DNA of 64,000 nt from Phanerochaete sordida. Taxonomy: Eukaryota; Basidiomycota; Agaricomycetes; Polyporales; Phanerochaetaceae. Within the stretch, counting starts at the first letter, position 1. The number at the start of each line of letters is the position of its first letter. Positions 10,858-22,881 of the stretch are shown here, one piece after another. The translations under genes were made by a program, and so were the position numbers. The notes under the pieces are model-generated. The model saw only the letters and a list, made by a program, of their open reading frames with translations. It was not told where the DNA came from and searched no databases. The stretch covers positions 1-64,000 of the forward strand of contig BPQB01000062.1 in NCBI GenBank assembly GCA_019973155.2. The letters are read 5' to 3'.

Positions 10858-13678
10858 CTAATTGTACATGGATTGGCTGGAACGGATGGGTCAGGTGTGC
10901 GCGCATTCCGAGAAGAGTCCCACGTACCTCGCATCGAACTGGTCCATCATATCGAGCACCTGCACGAGGTGTTTGTAGCCCAGGGTCTCCTGACGGCCCG
11001 TGGCAAGCGCGGTCGCGGTCTTGACGACGTTCTTGATCTGGCGGCCGTTGATTCTCTTCTCACCGAGCTCGCGCAGCTGGTCGCGCGTGAGGCCGCCGTC
11101 GGCCGCGTCCGGGCCGTGCACCTTGCGGAGGAACGCGATCCAGATCGTGCGGCGCGACTCGGCGGTGAGGTCGTGGTAGCGCAGCGAGACGTGGATGCGC
11201 GACTGGAAAGCCTCGTCGAAGACGCGCACGCGGTTCGTCGTCAGGAAGAGGATGCCGCGGAAATACCTGCGGGCTGCGTCAGAGGAGTGTTACCGGCGAG
11301 AGTGCGAGAGGCGCACTCGAGATGGCGCAGGAAGACCGCAACCATGGCGTTCCGCTCGATGTGGTGCAGCGCGCGTTCTTCCAGGAAGACGTCTGCCTCG
11401 TCGATGAGAACGACGGCGCTCCAGGTCGCAGAGATCTTCAAAATCTTCGAGAGAGCCGAATCGACCTGATTCGCCGCCGTGCCGAGGTCAGCAGCACCGA
11501 CAACATACAGAGGCTCTGCGACAGACGAGGTCAGCCTTCAGTGGCAGTACTTGCACAGGCTTGCTTACTCTTGAGGTCTAGGGACGCAGAAGTCAGCTAA
11601 GCACAAACCCATTGTGAACTTGACATACGCTCGCTCATCGCTTCAGCAGTCAAACTCTTGCCTTTTACCAGCAGTCAGTGCACCGTTGGTCGCGTTGCCA
11701 TCCCAAACTCACCCGTCCCCGGATTTCCATACAGATTGATAACTAGGCCGAGACCTTTACCCTTGACGAAGTCGTCCACCTTGGCTGCGGGGATCGAGCT
11801 CTGGGCCTCAACGAGCGTGGTGAGCACCGCCTTGTGGTCAGGCGGGATGACAAGGTTTTCGTAGGCTTCGTGGTTCCACGTGAACGGCTCGACCAGTTCG
11901 ACGGAAAATTCGACTGCACGCTAAAAGTGAGCATGGATTCCCGAACCTAGAACATTTCGACTTACGCCATTCCTTGTCGGACAGACTGAAGCCGTGGACC
12001 TTGGGCGGAGCGAGCATGAGCTGCTCGTCGGTCAGCTCCTCAAACGTTGCCAGCTGGTCCTGGGCGGAGGCTGTGCCGGCCCGCAGTGCGTGCCTTTCGA
12101 TGTCCCGGCCAGCGAGGGTCTTCGTCACCAGGGTCATCCTGTCGTAGTTCGGCATGTTCTCCGCGAAGGTTTCTGGGTCGCCAACTCAGCAAGCGTACGC
12201 AGAAAGAGGAGTGGGACTCACGCCGGTCAATCATAATCCTCGAATCCACCTGTGCCGGATGTGAGCTGCTTTCGTTCCAAGACAGAGGGGTAGATGACCT
12301 ACGCTTTGCTTCTGAAGGAACCACTGCCCGCCTGAGTTTCTCCATATGTACGCCACGCCCTTATACGCGAGATGCTGGACGCCGCCCGCGAGGCCCGCCC
12401 ACCTCTTCGCGCGCTCGACGAGGCGCTCCTTGAGACCCTCGGGCCCGCCGGGGCCTTCGTAGTACTTGACAGGATAGACGCTGAGCGACGAAATCTTGCG
12501 CGCGCCCGCGAAGCCGGCGATGTCGATGACGGTGCCAAGGGCGGCGCAGCCGAAGCGCGCGCCGGGCTGGCGGACGTCGACCTCGAGGTACTCCATGACG
12601 AGGCGGTAGAGGTGCTTGGAGTTGTCGCCGTCGCCGCCGCCCGCGAGGTTCGCGGAGAGGCCCGAGATGTCGAAGGTCGACGGTGACCCGCCGCCGGGCA
12701 TGTCCGTGCGCAGGCACTTCTCGGCGCGCGCCAAGCGGACGAGGCGTGGCTCGCCTGTCGTCGGGCACGGGATGTGCAGAATCGTCTTCGACGACACGTA
12801 CAGCGCCCAGAGGAGGTCGAAGGTGATTTCGCCGTTGGAGATGAGCGAGTGTAGCGTCTCGAGCGTGGACTTGTACTCTATCTTCAGCCAGTCGATGAGG
12901 AATGACAGATGCTCATGGCGGGTGTGCGTCGGAGACCCTTCTTCCCCAGAGAGCGTGCTGAGATGCTCCTGTAGCTCGGGAAGCCATGCAATGAACACCT
13001 GTGGGTCTACCTGTTCCCAAGATAAGCAGCGCGTAAAAAGAAGAAATATTCAACTCGACTGACCCGCAGCGGCTTTGCGTTCCAGGATACTCCTTGGACC
13101 CTGCCGATGACCTCGGCACCAATCGCGCGCAGTTCTTCGCTGCGAATGTCGAGTACTCTAGTCACGTTGTACGAAGTTTTGCCCTTGCCCTGCTGCGAAC
13201 TCCATGCTCCGGTGGGAAGAAAACGACGCACGACGGTGAACGCGTAGACATCGTATTTCCCACCTTTGTTGGACGCTCCTTGATTTGTGTCGACGGGAGT
13301 AGGTTTGATAGTGACGGATCCTGTAAGCATATCCATGACTTCGTCCAAACGTTTGACCTCCAATATACTTCCAGGGTCGCCAGAAGGAATATTCTCATCT
13401 TCTGGAGGCGCAGCGTCCCCGAGGCCGAGGGGTCCTAGGTCCGCAGTAGGGTCCTCGGTTGTCGGCTCTCCGTTGCCAACTGCAATGGCCACGCTGGTGC
13501 TGCCGCCATCCCAGGGAGCCAGATCGGCTGCTCAGCGCTCACGTTAGTATGGCAATTGGTCGATAATGCGCCATAATCAGTACTGACGTGCGCCAGTGTC
13601 CATCCCGTGGGTGAACCCCCCTCCGCGTCCGCGCTCGCGAGCAGCGATGGCTCGGAGGCGAGCTTGAATGTGCGCCAT
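10858..13678 (-). CDS. AAA+ ATPase with DUF7025-type N-terminal region
   Basis: Multi-exon minus-strand gene. Exon 1 is 13678-13588 (MAHIQARLRAIAARERGRGG); exon 2 starts at 13527 and continues the frame ADLAPWDGGSTS with one shared codon. The large middle part (HLSFLIDWLKIEYKSTLETL, ITFDLLWALYVSSKTI, VKYYEGP) matches the region preceding the ATPase in a big fungal AAA family. The ATPase core shows Walker A GNPGTGKS (about 11,720), Walker B VVLIDEADVF (about 11,400), a sensor-1 LTTNR and the arginine-finger exon FDEAFQSRIHVSLRY. The C-terminus is usually read to the stop at 10891, but a GTACGT donor after 10928, a CTGAC branch site and a TTCCAG acceptor before 10876 indicate a last exon 10876-10858 ending SQSMYN. 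ATP-driven remodelling of an unknown client is inferred; no signal peptide. Confidence 0.82.
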
Positions 13679-14942
13679 CTGGAATGACTTTGAATGGAGC
13701 GGTAAGAGGCAGTCACTCTTAGATAATGTTCCGTCAGTCCATGTAGGCATAGTATGTTGCTCAACGCGTTCGGAGCGGAGTTCAAGTCGACAGTCTCCGC
13801 ATCGTGTATCTCTCTCATCCAGGGCCACGACCTTGGAAGATAATGCGAAAAGACGTACCGAGGATGATATGCTATCGAACAGGTGCAAGCACTCTCCGGA
13901 TATTAGCTGCAGACAAGAACTGGAGGATGGGAGGCACGTCGAAGTACGAGCACACCCCAACCGCGCGGTAATCGGCATTTTAAGCTTGGCGCTAGCTCGA
14001 CTGATCGTGGTAACAAGCTGTTTGTGAAGGTTAACCAACGTAACTCCCACGGTCAGATAGTGTTCTATACCTATAGTTACGCAATAAGCTATCCTTGAAT
14101 CGGCAATCACTTCAACCACAGGCCCACCACCCAGCCAGCAGCGAGCTTTTATCTTTGGCCCGGAATGGTGAGTTCTTCTTGCGCGGTTGGGGTTTAGATC
14201 CTGTTTGACTAGAATCATCATCGTGAGATATGTGTCTGTACGTCTCGAAAGCTTGAAGTTGGTCTGCTCTGCCCGCCACTGTCCTCTGCAGGGGTATCAC
14301 AAGCGGACGTGCTGTAGGCGACCACGAGCCCTCTCACCCTCGCCATCTGCCCTTTTCCACTACGCTGTATCCGTAAGCCGTGGCTTTGCAGAACTCTGCA
14401 CGCGTGCCGAGAAGTCAAGAAGCCTCTATATTTCGCCGGTTCTGATGAGACGCGGTCATGAGACTCTGCTACAGCACTTCTCACGACGCGCTTCTGGGAA
14501 GTTCTCCACGTATCCGTACGCCCAGAGTCGCCTGCTTGAGAGTGTCGCGAAGCGACTCGTGTATAATCTGGTAGGCGTTTGCCCAACGAACTCAGCCTGA
14601 AGTGAGTACTTGCAGCCTCCTTTCCGATTTGGCTGATACTTTCACGTGTCTATCGCAGCAGAGACCACGTCCATGCATACTCGCGACCAACGGCTTCCCG
14701 TACGGTATCACCAGATACTGCACGTGTCTTCTCTCGTCAATGAGGCCCGCATCCGTGCTGTAGCCGTCGCAATTGTCTCCGGTCAGCTGAGGCGGCCCGC
14801 ATGCTGCAGGCTGCTTCTTGCACTGTTCTTCGCGAGCGGGCGCGGAGAAGATGTGCACCGTCTGCCCGCCGTACCGCTTCATGGGCAATAAAAGCCCAAG
14901 ACGAAGCGTCGAGGACGGCTCGCAACGAGCCATTCGTGCACG
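13679..14942. other. Divergent intergenic region between AAA ATPase and GH92
   Basis: About 1.26 kb between two divergently transcribed genes. It must hold both promoters. Short frames occur but none has domain resemblance, coherent splice signals or a signal peptide. Confidence 0.4.
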
Positions 14943-17900
14943 ATGCGTGGTGGAAGGCCGCTTCGACTCTCGCAGTCACTCCTTATTTTCCTCGGCTCTA
15001 TTAGCTTGTTCGAGGTTTCAAGGCCAGTGGTCGCCGCATCGGTAGCTTCAAGTACCGATACCGTCGTTACTCACCCTGCGAGCCTCGTCAACCTGTTCAT
15101 CGGAACGACTAATGGGGGACACGTCTTTCCTGGTACGTAATTGAGGAAGGCCGTGCGCGTGAAATATTCGCTGAAACGGATCCTTAGGTGCTACTCTTCC
15201 CCATGGCATGGTTAAAGTTGGCATGGACACAGACTCTCCTGGGAATGTAGGTCTGACACAACATCCCCCGGTGCTATAGCTAAGAGCTCTTGAAGCACGC
15301 GGGATATGACGCAGACCCGATCTTTAATGTGACGGGGTTTTCACAGCTACACGATGATGGTTCGTGATCTTTCTTTACATGTTGTTACGCCTTCCGCTCA
15401 TAAAACGCTGTAGGAACTGGAGGCGTAGGGTATTTTTCCTCACCTCACATTCTAACTTAACAAAATTATTTCTGCAGTCCATCCCACTTTCCCTCTTCAA
15501 ACTGTTTGCGTTCCCTTTCTGTGGAGCAGACGATAAATTTGAGGAATGCCCCACGTCGGTAGATGATCGAAAGGTCTTGCGGAAGGTTCTCCCCAACGGT
15601 TAGCGCTGCTCTTCTCATCCTCCTCGAATGAAGCTGACATGCTCTGAAGGCTCACCGGACGACTTTGCCGAGCCAGGCTACTTTTCGACAAACCTGGTAC
15701 GACTCCCCATATTTTGTACAGGCGGAAAGGCTGACATGGACGCTTGGCATAGTCGACCGGACTACGCGTCGAGCTCACTGCGATGCGGCGCACCGCGGTA
15801 CATAGGTAAGAAAAATTTCTTTCCCTGCGTAGGTTGGTCGTGCTAAGGTTCACAACAGATATACCTTCCCGAAGGGGACTGTCAACCCGAGAATCCTGGT
15901 TGATATTACGAACGACGGACAGCAAAGCAGCACAGACCCCGAGATGCTGCTGAACGGCACGACAGCACGCGTTACCGGCGCGTCCTCCTTTGCCGCCTCG
16001 TTCGGTCCAGGGAGGTACCGTGCGTTTACGTGTGTCGACTTCAAGGGTGACGGGTTCGACTTGGTGGGCACCCACGATACATCGCTGTTACGAGCTGCCA
16101 TACTGAGACCCAATGCCAGGGCGCGCCGAAGCAATCCGGCGCATGGCTGGGCAACTCGGGGATCCAACAGTCGACGAACTTCCAGCAGCTCTACTTCGGT
16201 ATGCCTCCCGCCCTCCTCTGCCACCCCTCCTCACATGCGCGCTAGGCTTCCGCGAGCAGCTCGGCGCGCTCTTCACCTTCGCGCCTGCCCCGAGCGCGGG
16301 CCCCACGACGATCCTCGCGCGCGTCGGCGTGTCGTTCATCTCCACAGACCAGGCATGCGCGAATGCGGAGGCCGAGGTGCCCGCCTTCGACTTCGACGCG
16401 ACGCGCACCGCGGCGTTCGGCGCGTGGGACGCGCTCCTTGGGCGCGTGCAGGTCGACACGAAAGGTGTCGATAAGAACATGACGGAGCTGTTCTACAGCT
16501 CCCTGTACCGGACGCACATCTCGCCTGCGGATTGTGAGCGACATAGCGCGAGGATGGGTCACACGAGCTGATGCATGTCTAGACACGGACGAAAACCCGA
16601 AGTGGAAGTCGACGGAGCCCTACTTCGACTCGTTCTACTGTAACGTGAGCGTACCTATACCCAGCCATGGTGTCTTGCTCAATGACTCCTCCACGCCAGT
16701 GGGATACGTACCGCACGCTATACTCGCTCATGGCGCTACATGACCCCGAGGACTTCTCCCGAATTGTGCGCGGGCTGCTGAACATCCAACAGCACGAAGG
16801 TAGGCGCCAAATTCTACGCTATCTTCTCCGCTGCTGACGGAATGGTTCTCTGCAGGATGGATGCCCGAATGCCGAGGCGCGACTGCGATGCACTTCATCC
16901 AGGGCGGCAGCAGTGAGTGGCACTTATCACATTTTCTTCTCTATCGTCCGACTCTGACCGAATTTCCTGCAGACGGAGATCCAATCGTCGCGGAATTCTT
17001 CGTCAAGTGCGTCCGCCGTTCCCTATCTCTCCTCGACGCCACTGATATGTGCGCCAGGTACCACGAGCACCTCGACGTCTTGAACGTCTCCGCACCGGCG
17101 CTCTACTCCGCACTGGTCGCTGACGCCGAGGTGCAGCCACCGAACTGGGATCTGCAGGGCCGGCAGGCAAACATCTGGAAATCGCTCGGTACGCTCTCGT
17201 CTTCATGGCCAAGTCCGCATAGCGCTCAGCGCGATCACAGGCTACATCCCGAGCGACATTTGGGAGCCATCCGGGACAAATACAAAGCAGGTGTCGCGCA
17301 CGCTCGAGGTGCGCAGTACTGAATCTGAGCGAGATGCGTGGGCTGACAAGGGTGTGCAGTATGCCTTCGATGACTTTGCGGTCTCCCAGGTGGCGAAGAT
17401 CATGGGCAACGCTGCCGACGGCACGAAGGTACACGGGCTGTGCTGTTTCTCGACGCCTTGCTGACACGCAAGGTAGTACGCTCAGCGTGCGCAGAACTTC
17501 GTGAACACTTGGAACCCAAACATCACCGTGCCGGGGCGTACAGACATCAAGGGCATGATGCAGGTGCGTGTCGCATCGCCTGCCCTGAGACGTGCTGCTG
17601 ATATGGGAGGGTCTAGCCACGGTTCTTGAATGGCACATTCAACTTCACGGATCCTAGGCACTGCAGTGTGAACGATCCGCTGCAGTCGACGTGCTTCCTC
17701 AACGCAGTGAACACGGATGGGTTTTACGAGGGGTCTCCGATTACGGTGCGTCGTTTGACTGTTTGTACAACGACTCCACCTGACTGCTTTTCCGTACCAG
17801 TACTCCCAAGTCTGTTTCTCTCTCTCTCTCAGTTCGTGGTTGCTATGTGCTGACGGCTTCCCTGAATAGTATGTCCCACAAGACACTGCTAAACTTATCG

Positions 17901-18627
17901 AGCTGCAAGGCGGTCCGCAGAAGTTCATTGACAGGCTGAATTTCATCTTCGAGGACGTAGGTCTCTTCACACGTTTAGTGTCCACGGTGTATGCTGAGCT
18001 CTATCGGCAGAACTACTTCGATTCCACCGACGAGCCGTCGCAGCAGATCCCATTCATGTACCACTACGCCAACCGGCCCGGCCTTAGCACGCAGGCGTCC
18101 CGCCAGACCATCGCGCAGTTCTTCAACACCTCCGTGAACGGCTTGCCTGGAAATGATGGTGCGTCTGTCTCAGTTGTTCTACGTCTACGCTAACAACTCT
18201 GCTACAGATTCTGGCGCGATGGGCAGTTACGTCGCATTCTACCTCGCCGGACTGTATCCGCTCCCGGCGACGCGCCAGTTCCTACTCAGCTCGCCCTACT
18301 TCCCCTCGATCTCGTTCACGAACCCGATCTTAGGGAACGCGACGACGATTCGCGTCACAAACTTCGCTGGCAACCCCGCCAGCGGCACCGGCGGGCAGGT
18401 CTTTGTCAAGGTGAGCACGTCCTGCACTGCAGTGTGGATACGAGCTGATATTGATATAGTCGGTGACGATCGACGGCGCGCCGTGGCATTCGAACTGCTT
18501 CATCGACTGGGACGCGTTTCGCGCGGGGTCGACCATCGAGCTGGAGGTGACGACGGATATTAACGTTCCCTGCGGTAAAGACGCCAGCGCGCTGCCGCCG
18601 TCTTTGTCTACCGGCGGATACGACTAA
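14943..18627 (+). CDS. Secreted GH92 alpha-1,2-mannosidase
   Basis: Many-exon gene. Exon 1 (14943-15132) encodes a signal peptide (SQSLLIFLGSISLFEVSRPV) and then LVNLFIGTTNGGHVFPG, the start of the GH92 N-domain. Spliced continuation gives ATLPHGMVKVGMDTDSPGN, HAGYDADPIFNVTGFSQLHD, DGTGG, FKLFAFPFC, EPGYFSTNL, TGLRVELTAMRRTA and RYTFPKGT. The C-terminal (alpha/alpha)6 domain shows ALYSALVADAEVQ, GRQANIWKSLGYIPSD, NVTDPRHC-like and GNDDSGAMGSYVAFYLAGLY; the GNDD-type motif carries the predicted catalytic base. The family contains Ca2+-dependent exo-mannosidases acting on alpha-1,2-mannans and N-glycans of fungal walls and secreted proteins. Exon 4 is only 11 nt (15414-15424). It converges with a membrane-protein gene 160 bp downstream. 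Confidence 0.9.
15414..15424 (+). other. 11-nt microexon of the GH92 gene
   Basis: GAACTGGAGGC lies between CTGTAG and GTAGGG. With one base from the previous exon (ending 15359 before GTTCGT) it restores the conserved HDDGTGG sequence and leaves phase 0 for the next exon at 15478. Alternative donors break either frame or motif. Confidence 0.7.
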
Positions 18628-18787
18628 GATTTGCCGCTGGATGTCAACTTCATATCTGCGTTCTGTGCGGTCGCATGGCATAATGCTTTCCTCAGTCGCT
18701 CTTGATTGCCAAACGTGTGAACAATAGCTCTGAGAGTCCGACCTGCTCTGGGTGTATCTAGGGTACCTTGTGAACACATGGGTATCA

Positions 18788-19686
18788 CTAGCTATAAACC
18801 CCATACGGCGGCGGCATCGTACTGCACGTCTGCACCGTGTCCTCGCTGCGCTTCGACTGCGCCGACCCGATCGTCGCGATGGTTTGTGCGCTCGTCCTCC
18901 CGCCTGAGAGGCACACGCCTCCGTCGGTGGCGTAACGTTTGCTAGGCTTGCGGGCTTCATGATCCGCGCTCTGCCTTGCGCGGCGGGCCTGCCGCAGCGT
19001 CTTGTACTTGTTCAAGAGTGTGCGACCCTCAAGAATGTGCGACGGGAGCGGCGGCATCGGGGGCACGCGCACAGCAGGTGGCGGTGAGAGATGCTCAATG
19101 GCGCCGTATGGGTCGTCGTACACTGCCATGTGGCTTGTTGAGCTGTCTAGGAGCGAGCTTGGGACGCGTGACTCTGGTGTGCTTCCTGTTGCTGGCTTAA
19201 ACTCTTCCTCCACGGAGTGTTCCGGGTCATTAGTTTCCGCGCTGTTGACAGGTGTGTAGCACATGGATGCAGAGATGAGAAGACCAGGGTATACGGAGAC
19301 TCGAGATGCAGCGGAAAGGGGTGTGAGCTGATCCGTGGTTGGTACCCCGAGCAGCTCTACCGGAAGCGTCAACGTCAACCCGTTTGTGGAAGATACGGAT
19401 ATATGCCTGGCTTACCAGCGTCGCTCGCAGTCTCCTCCTTCAATATCTTTCTTCTCCTTCTGGTCCTTATCGCCACAATCGTCAGGGTGACCACGACGAT
19501 GGCTGCTACGCATATTCCCAGGATTGCCAAGGGTATAAGGATGCTTGCAGACGGAGAGTGGACCTAGAGGCGCTCTGAGTCCCACCAAAAATCCATGACT
19601 ATTCATATCAAACCAGTACCAGTGTGCTCTCAAACCCTCTGCTTGTAGACCGCTGGTGCCGAGGGACCGGCGTTTGTCCGTCGCAT
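18788..19686 (-). CDS. Small single-pass membrane protein of unknown function
   Basis: Spliced minus-strand model. A short Ser/Pro-containing N-terminus leads into a hydrophobic helix (ASILIPLAILGICVAAIVVV) followed by the basic stop-transfer RTRRRK. The next exon, joined through acceptor GGTAG with a shared codon, reads ELLGVPTTDQLTPLSAASR and continues as a low-complexity Ser/Pro/Arg-rich cytosolic tail ending PPPYGVYS. The middle and last exons are well supported by phase; the first exon (ATG 19686, donor GTCTAC) is weak and the true start may be further upstream. The layout resembles Ser-rich single-TM proteins common in agaricomycetes; no function can be assigned. It is convergent with GH92. 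Confidence 0.5.
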
Positions 19687-20312
19687 GCTAGAGCCATGGC
19701 TTCGCGACGCGCAGGACGTAGAAGAAGAGAGGAGAAGGGGATCTCTGTCCATACCTACGCCATGTCACACTAAATGAACGATACTCGGATCAGGAATGCT
19801 TACCTCGACAAGTATGACAGATTATCATCGCCGAACGAGGAAGTAAGTGGACAATAATTCGAGCTTGCGCCGGTTTCGTGGGAGCCGTCTCCATGCACGA
19901 AGGTGTACTGAGGGTGAAGCCTTTCGCAAGCTCATCCTAGGCGAAAGGATTTGTCTGTCACTGCAAGGGGATCGCAGAGGGCCCGGGGCGGGATGAAGGC
20001 AACGCCTTCTGCTGCTATGGCAAGATCAGCCTAGAAAAAGGGACAAATTAAACCAGCGACTAACGTCCACAGGATGGCAAAGATAATACCTTGTCAGCAA
20101 GCTCCTGCAACTAAATCAATCTCTTATTGGAGTATAAACCAGATCTCTGGTCGCTGTTCATCACAATGATCAAGTTGAAGGAGGCGGCGGTTGCGGGGAT
20201 CTGATTTTTGGACTGTTTGTCCTTGTTGTGATTGGCCGGCGGCAGAGCTCGCGATTCGAACCCTTCCCGCTGCGCTCACTTTCTTCACCAGCAGAAGACC
20301 TTCAAATCGGCC
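19687..20312. other. Intergenic upstream of the APH-like kinase array
   Basis: About 630 bp, bidirectional promoter space between the membrane protein gene and kinase copy 1. No gene supported. Confidence 0.4.
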
Positions 20313-21788
20313 ATGTCTCATTCCTCTTCTTCCTCGAAGGCTTCATCTCGCGACTCAGCTTTTGAAGCGCTGTGGGACAAGACTAGCGTTGACCTCCTCG
20401 ACGCGATGAGTGCAATAATCGCAGACCATTTTTCGATGCAATGTACCTCGGAAGGCATACTGGGCACTGATTCCTTCGCTCGCACGTTCAAATATGCCCT
20501 TGGAGACGGCAGAAAGCTTGTAGCCAAGATGTACTTGCCCATCCGTGAAATGATCAAAACGGAGGCGGAGGTCGCTGCGATGGACTGCTTGCGTGGTGAG
20601 TATTTCCGCCACATTTTCTGGGGAACACTAATTTACGAAATTGTTCTCAGCGCGAACGACGATTCCTGTTCCGAGGGTCCACCTGTTCTGCAGCTCAAAC
20701 AACAATCCAGTCAGAGCAGAATGGATGGTCATGGACCTCGTCGATGGAGAGCTTTTTAGCCCGGGCCTGGGAAAGCTGACAGTCGAGCAGCAGAAGACGA
20801 CCGCAGCCGATATGGCCCGCATCATGGAACAAATGTACTCGCTCACTGCGACGCAGTGCGGCAGCATGCTTTTTGACTGCAGCCTGCGTGACGATCAGAG
20901 GGCTGTGCGCTATACAGGCCATGCTGACGGTACCGACCGTGCGCCACAGGCCCCGTCGTATCGAACCGCTCGTGTCGAAGGGCCCTCGGGCACGTTTATC
21001 CTAGGGCCGGTCAACGAACCTATTTTTCTTGATTACGACGAGCCAATTTCGGCAGCCTCATCTGGCCCGTTTGCCACCGAGCGCGAGTACCTAGAGGCGA
21101 TCGCCTACCTCGGCATCCCAGCTACTCGACGTGCAAGCAAGGGCCAGCGATGGTCCTACGAACGCACATTCGAGATCTACGACGCAGTCCGCACAAGCAT
21201 CTACCACAACCTCGACCCCGTCGCCGGCGCGCCCATATTCTACTTCGCACACAACGACTTCAGCTCGCGCAATATCCTCCTCGACCCAGCGACGGGCCAC
21301 ATCACGGGTGTCATCGACTGGGAGATGGCCGGCTTTGTGGCCGGCTGGTATGCAGCGGCCCCGGGCGGGTCTTTCGACGACGACTACCGCCGCTTCATCT
21401 TCGACGACTGGATGGACGCCCCGCTTGGCTACGCAGATGAGCGTCCCGACGCGGCGCTCGTCCGCGAGCACTTTCGTGAGGAGCTGAAGAGGCTGAATCC
21501 GCGTCTGTTCGACAATTACTGGCGCGGTGTCGAGCTGCGCGCAATTCGCGCGAACTTGGGGGTGACATATCCCACGAATCTAATGCTTTGGCTCGGGAAG
21601 TACGCGAAATACCACTGGAAGGTGACTGCACGCGGTCCATTGCCGTTTGACATGAAGACATGGATTGACGACATGTATACCGAGTGGCGCAGGTATGTAT
21701 CCTCATTTTTAATATCCTTTGTCAAGGCAAACTGATTATACTGCGTAGCGAGAGCAAGACAGAGGCGAAGGCTACCACAGATTTGTAA
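20313..21788 (+). CDS. APH-like kinase (aminoglycoside phosphotransferase family), copy 1
   Basis: Three exons: 20313-20595, 20651-21692 and 21749-21788, predicting 454 residues; total length is divisible by three and phases agree. After a Ser-rich leader (MSHSSSSSK) the N-lobe has LVAKMYLPIREMIKTEAEVA; the conserved exon junction after MDCLR leads into ARTTIPVPRVHLFCSS. The C-lobe has the Brenner motif HNDFSSRNILLD and the metal-binding IDWEMAGF. These are the hallmarks of the choline/aminoglycoside-kinase-like fold. Fungal members are rarely drug-resistance enzymes; substrates are unknown small molecules or proteins. Cytosolic by prediction. The tiny last exon, ending ATTDL, gives it a longer tail than its siblings. 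First of four tandem same-strand copies. Confidence 0.88.
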
Positions 21789-22881
21789 TCCTGCTGCAAA
21801 TTTATGGAATAGCAGAGGGGACCTAGACTTCGGAGACCCTCCTCCAGTTCACAACACCTCCGCGCAATTCGAGTGCGGCTTCTGAAGCAGAAATACCGTG
21901 CTCAGTGTGAGCTCGAGAGCGCACTGAGATCTCAACTGGAGCAAGGACTGTGAGCTATGAGCGATGAGAACGGATAAGAGTGGATCTCCGTCATCTAGGC
22001 TCTGGCTGCGGAATTTTACACGAGTCACTACGCCCGAAGCTGGAAACTATGATGCCTCATACCGGATCATGATGTCTATTCGCTGACCGTGGTGCGGCGC
22101 ATAGGCGGGTCTGTATCAGAGAAGCGAAGGCCAACCTCGTCATAGAGGCGTTCATTTCTGCTGTGATCGGTTTCTCGGTCGACCCTCACGCTTTTCTTGT
22201 GATGCTCAGATTGTGCAGTCCTCCGGCTGTGCACGGCATCGCGGCCATTCGAGTCAGGCCAGCTACCTTGCTGCTTCCTGCCACACGTGTATACTCGGCA
22301 GATCGTTCCTTCACGTCCGGGGCTCACAGTGCTTATCCATCTATCGCTAGAGAGTGCCCCGAGCACTCCAAATATGTAGCGTTCTGAGATGCGTGCGAGC
22401 GTTCCTCGGCCCGTGGCGCTGCTTGCTGCACCGACCGCATCATGCGTGACGTGGCGGTCATCGGCGAATTGTCCCAATAGGTGCACAATGGAGAAAATGA
22501 CACCGCAAAACACCATCGATCAGAACCTACTGCATGAGGTATCGCCGCAAGGCTGGATGTCGCCGGCGTATCAAGGAGGTTATTCGTTTGGCCTAGGTCT
22601 AGTGGTCAGATGAGCCGTTTGAGGGATGCTGGGCCGCTCTGTGAGCTCGCAAATCGCTGTAGGGCCGATATGGACATTATTTTTAGCCAGAGCTCGGCCT
22701 GAGATGAGGCCGACTGGTCTACGTTTCTCGCCAAGCCGCGTACAGCGCGCGCCAAAATGAGGTTTGGTCTTGTTAGGATCACAGGATTCTGCTTGCCCGA
22801 TGCGGCACAATGCGAACGTCTGTCCTCTTCCAGCTGCACGAGGACCAACACACGCACAGAACCTTGCTACTCCGTCTAGCC
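21789..22881. other. Intergenic between kinase copies 1 and 2
   Basis: About 1.1 kb. The only recognisable element is the TGTTAGG box at about 22771 upstream of copy 2. No gene supported. Confidence 0.45.

Noticed and set aside
20240..20270. GGGTTCGAATC on the minus strand, like a tRNA B box
   Set aside because: The flanking T-stem does not pair and no A box or cloverleaf can be formed; a related GATTCAAACC element recurs upstream of kinase copy 4, so it is more likely a promoter element.
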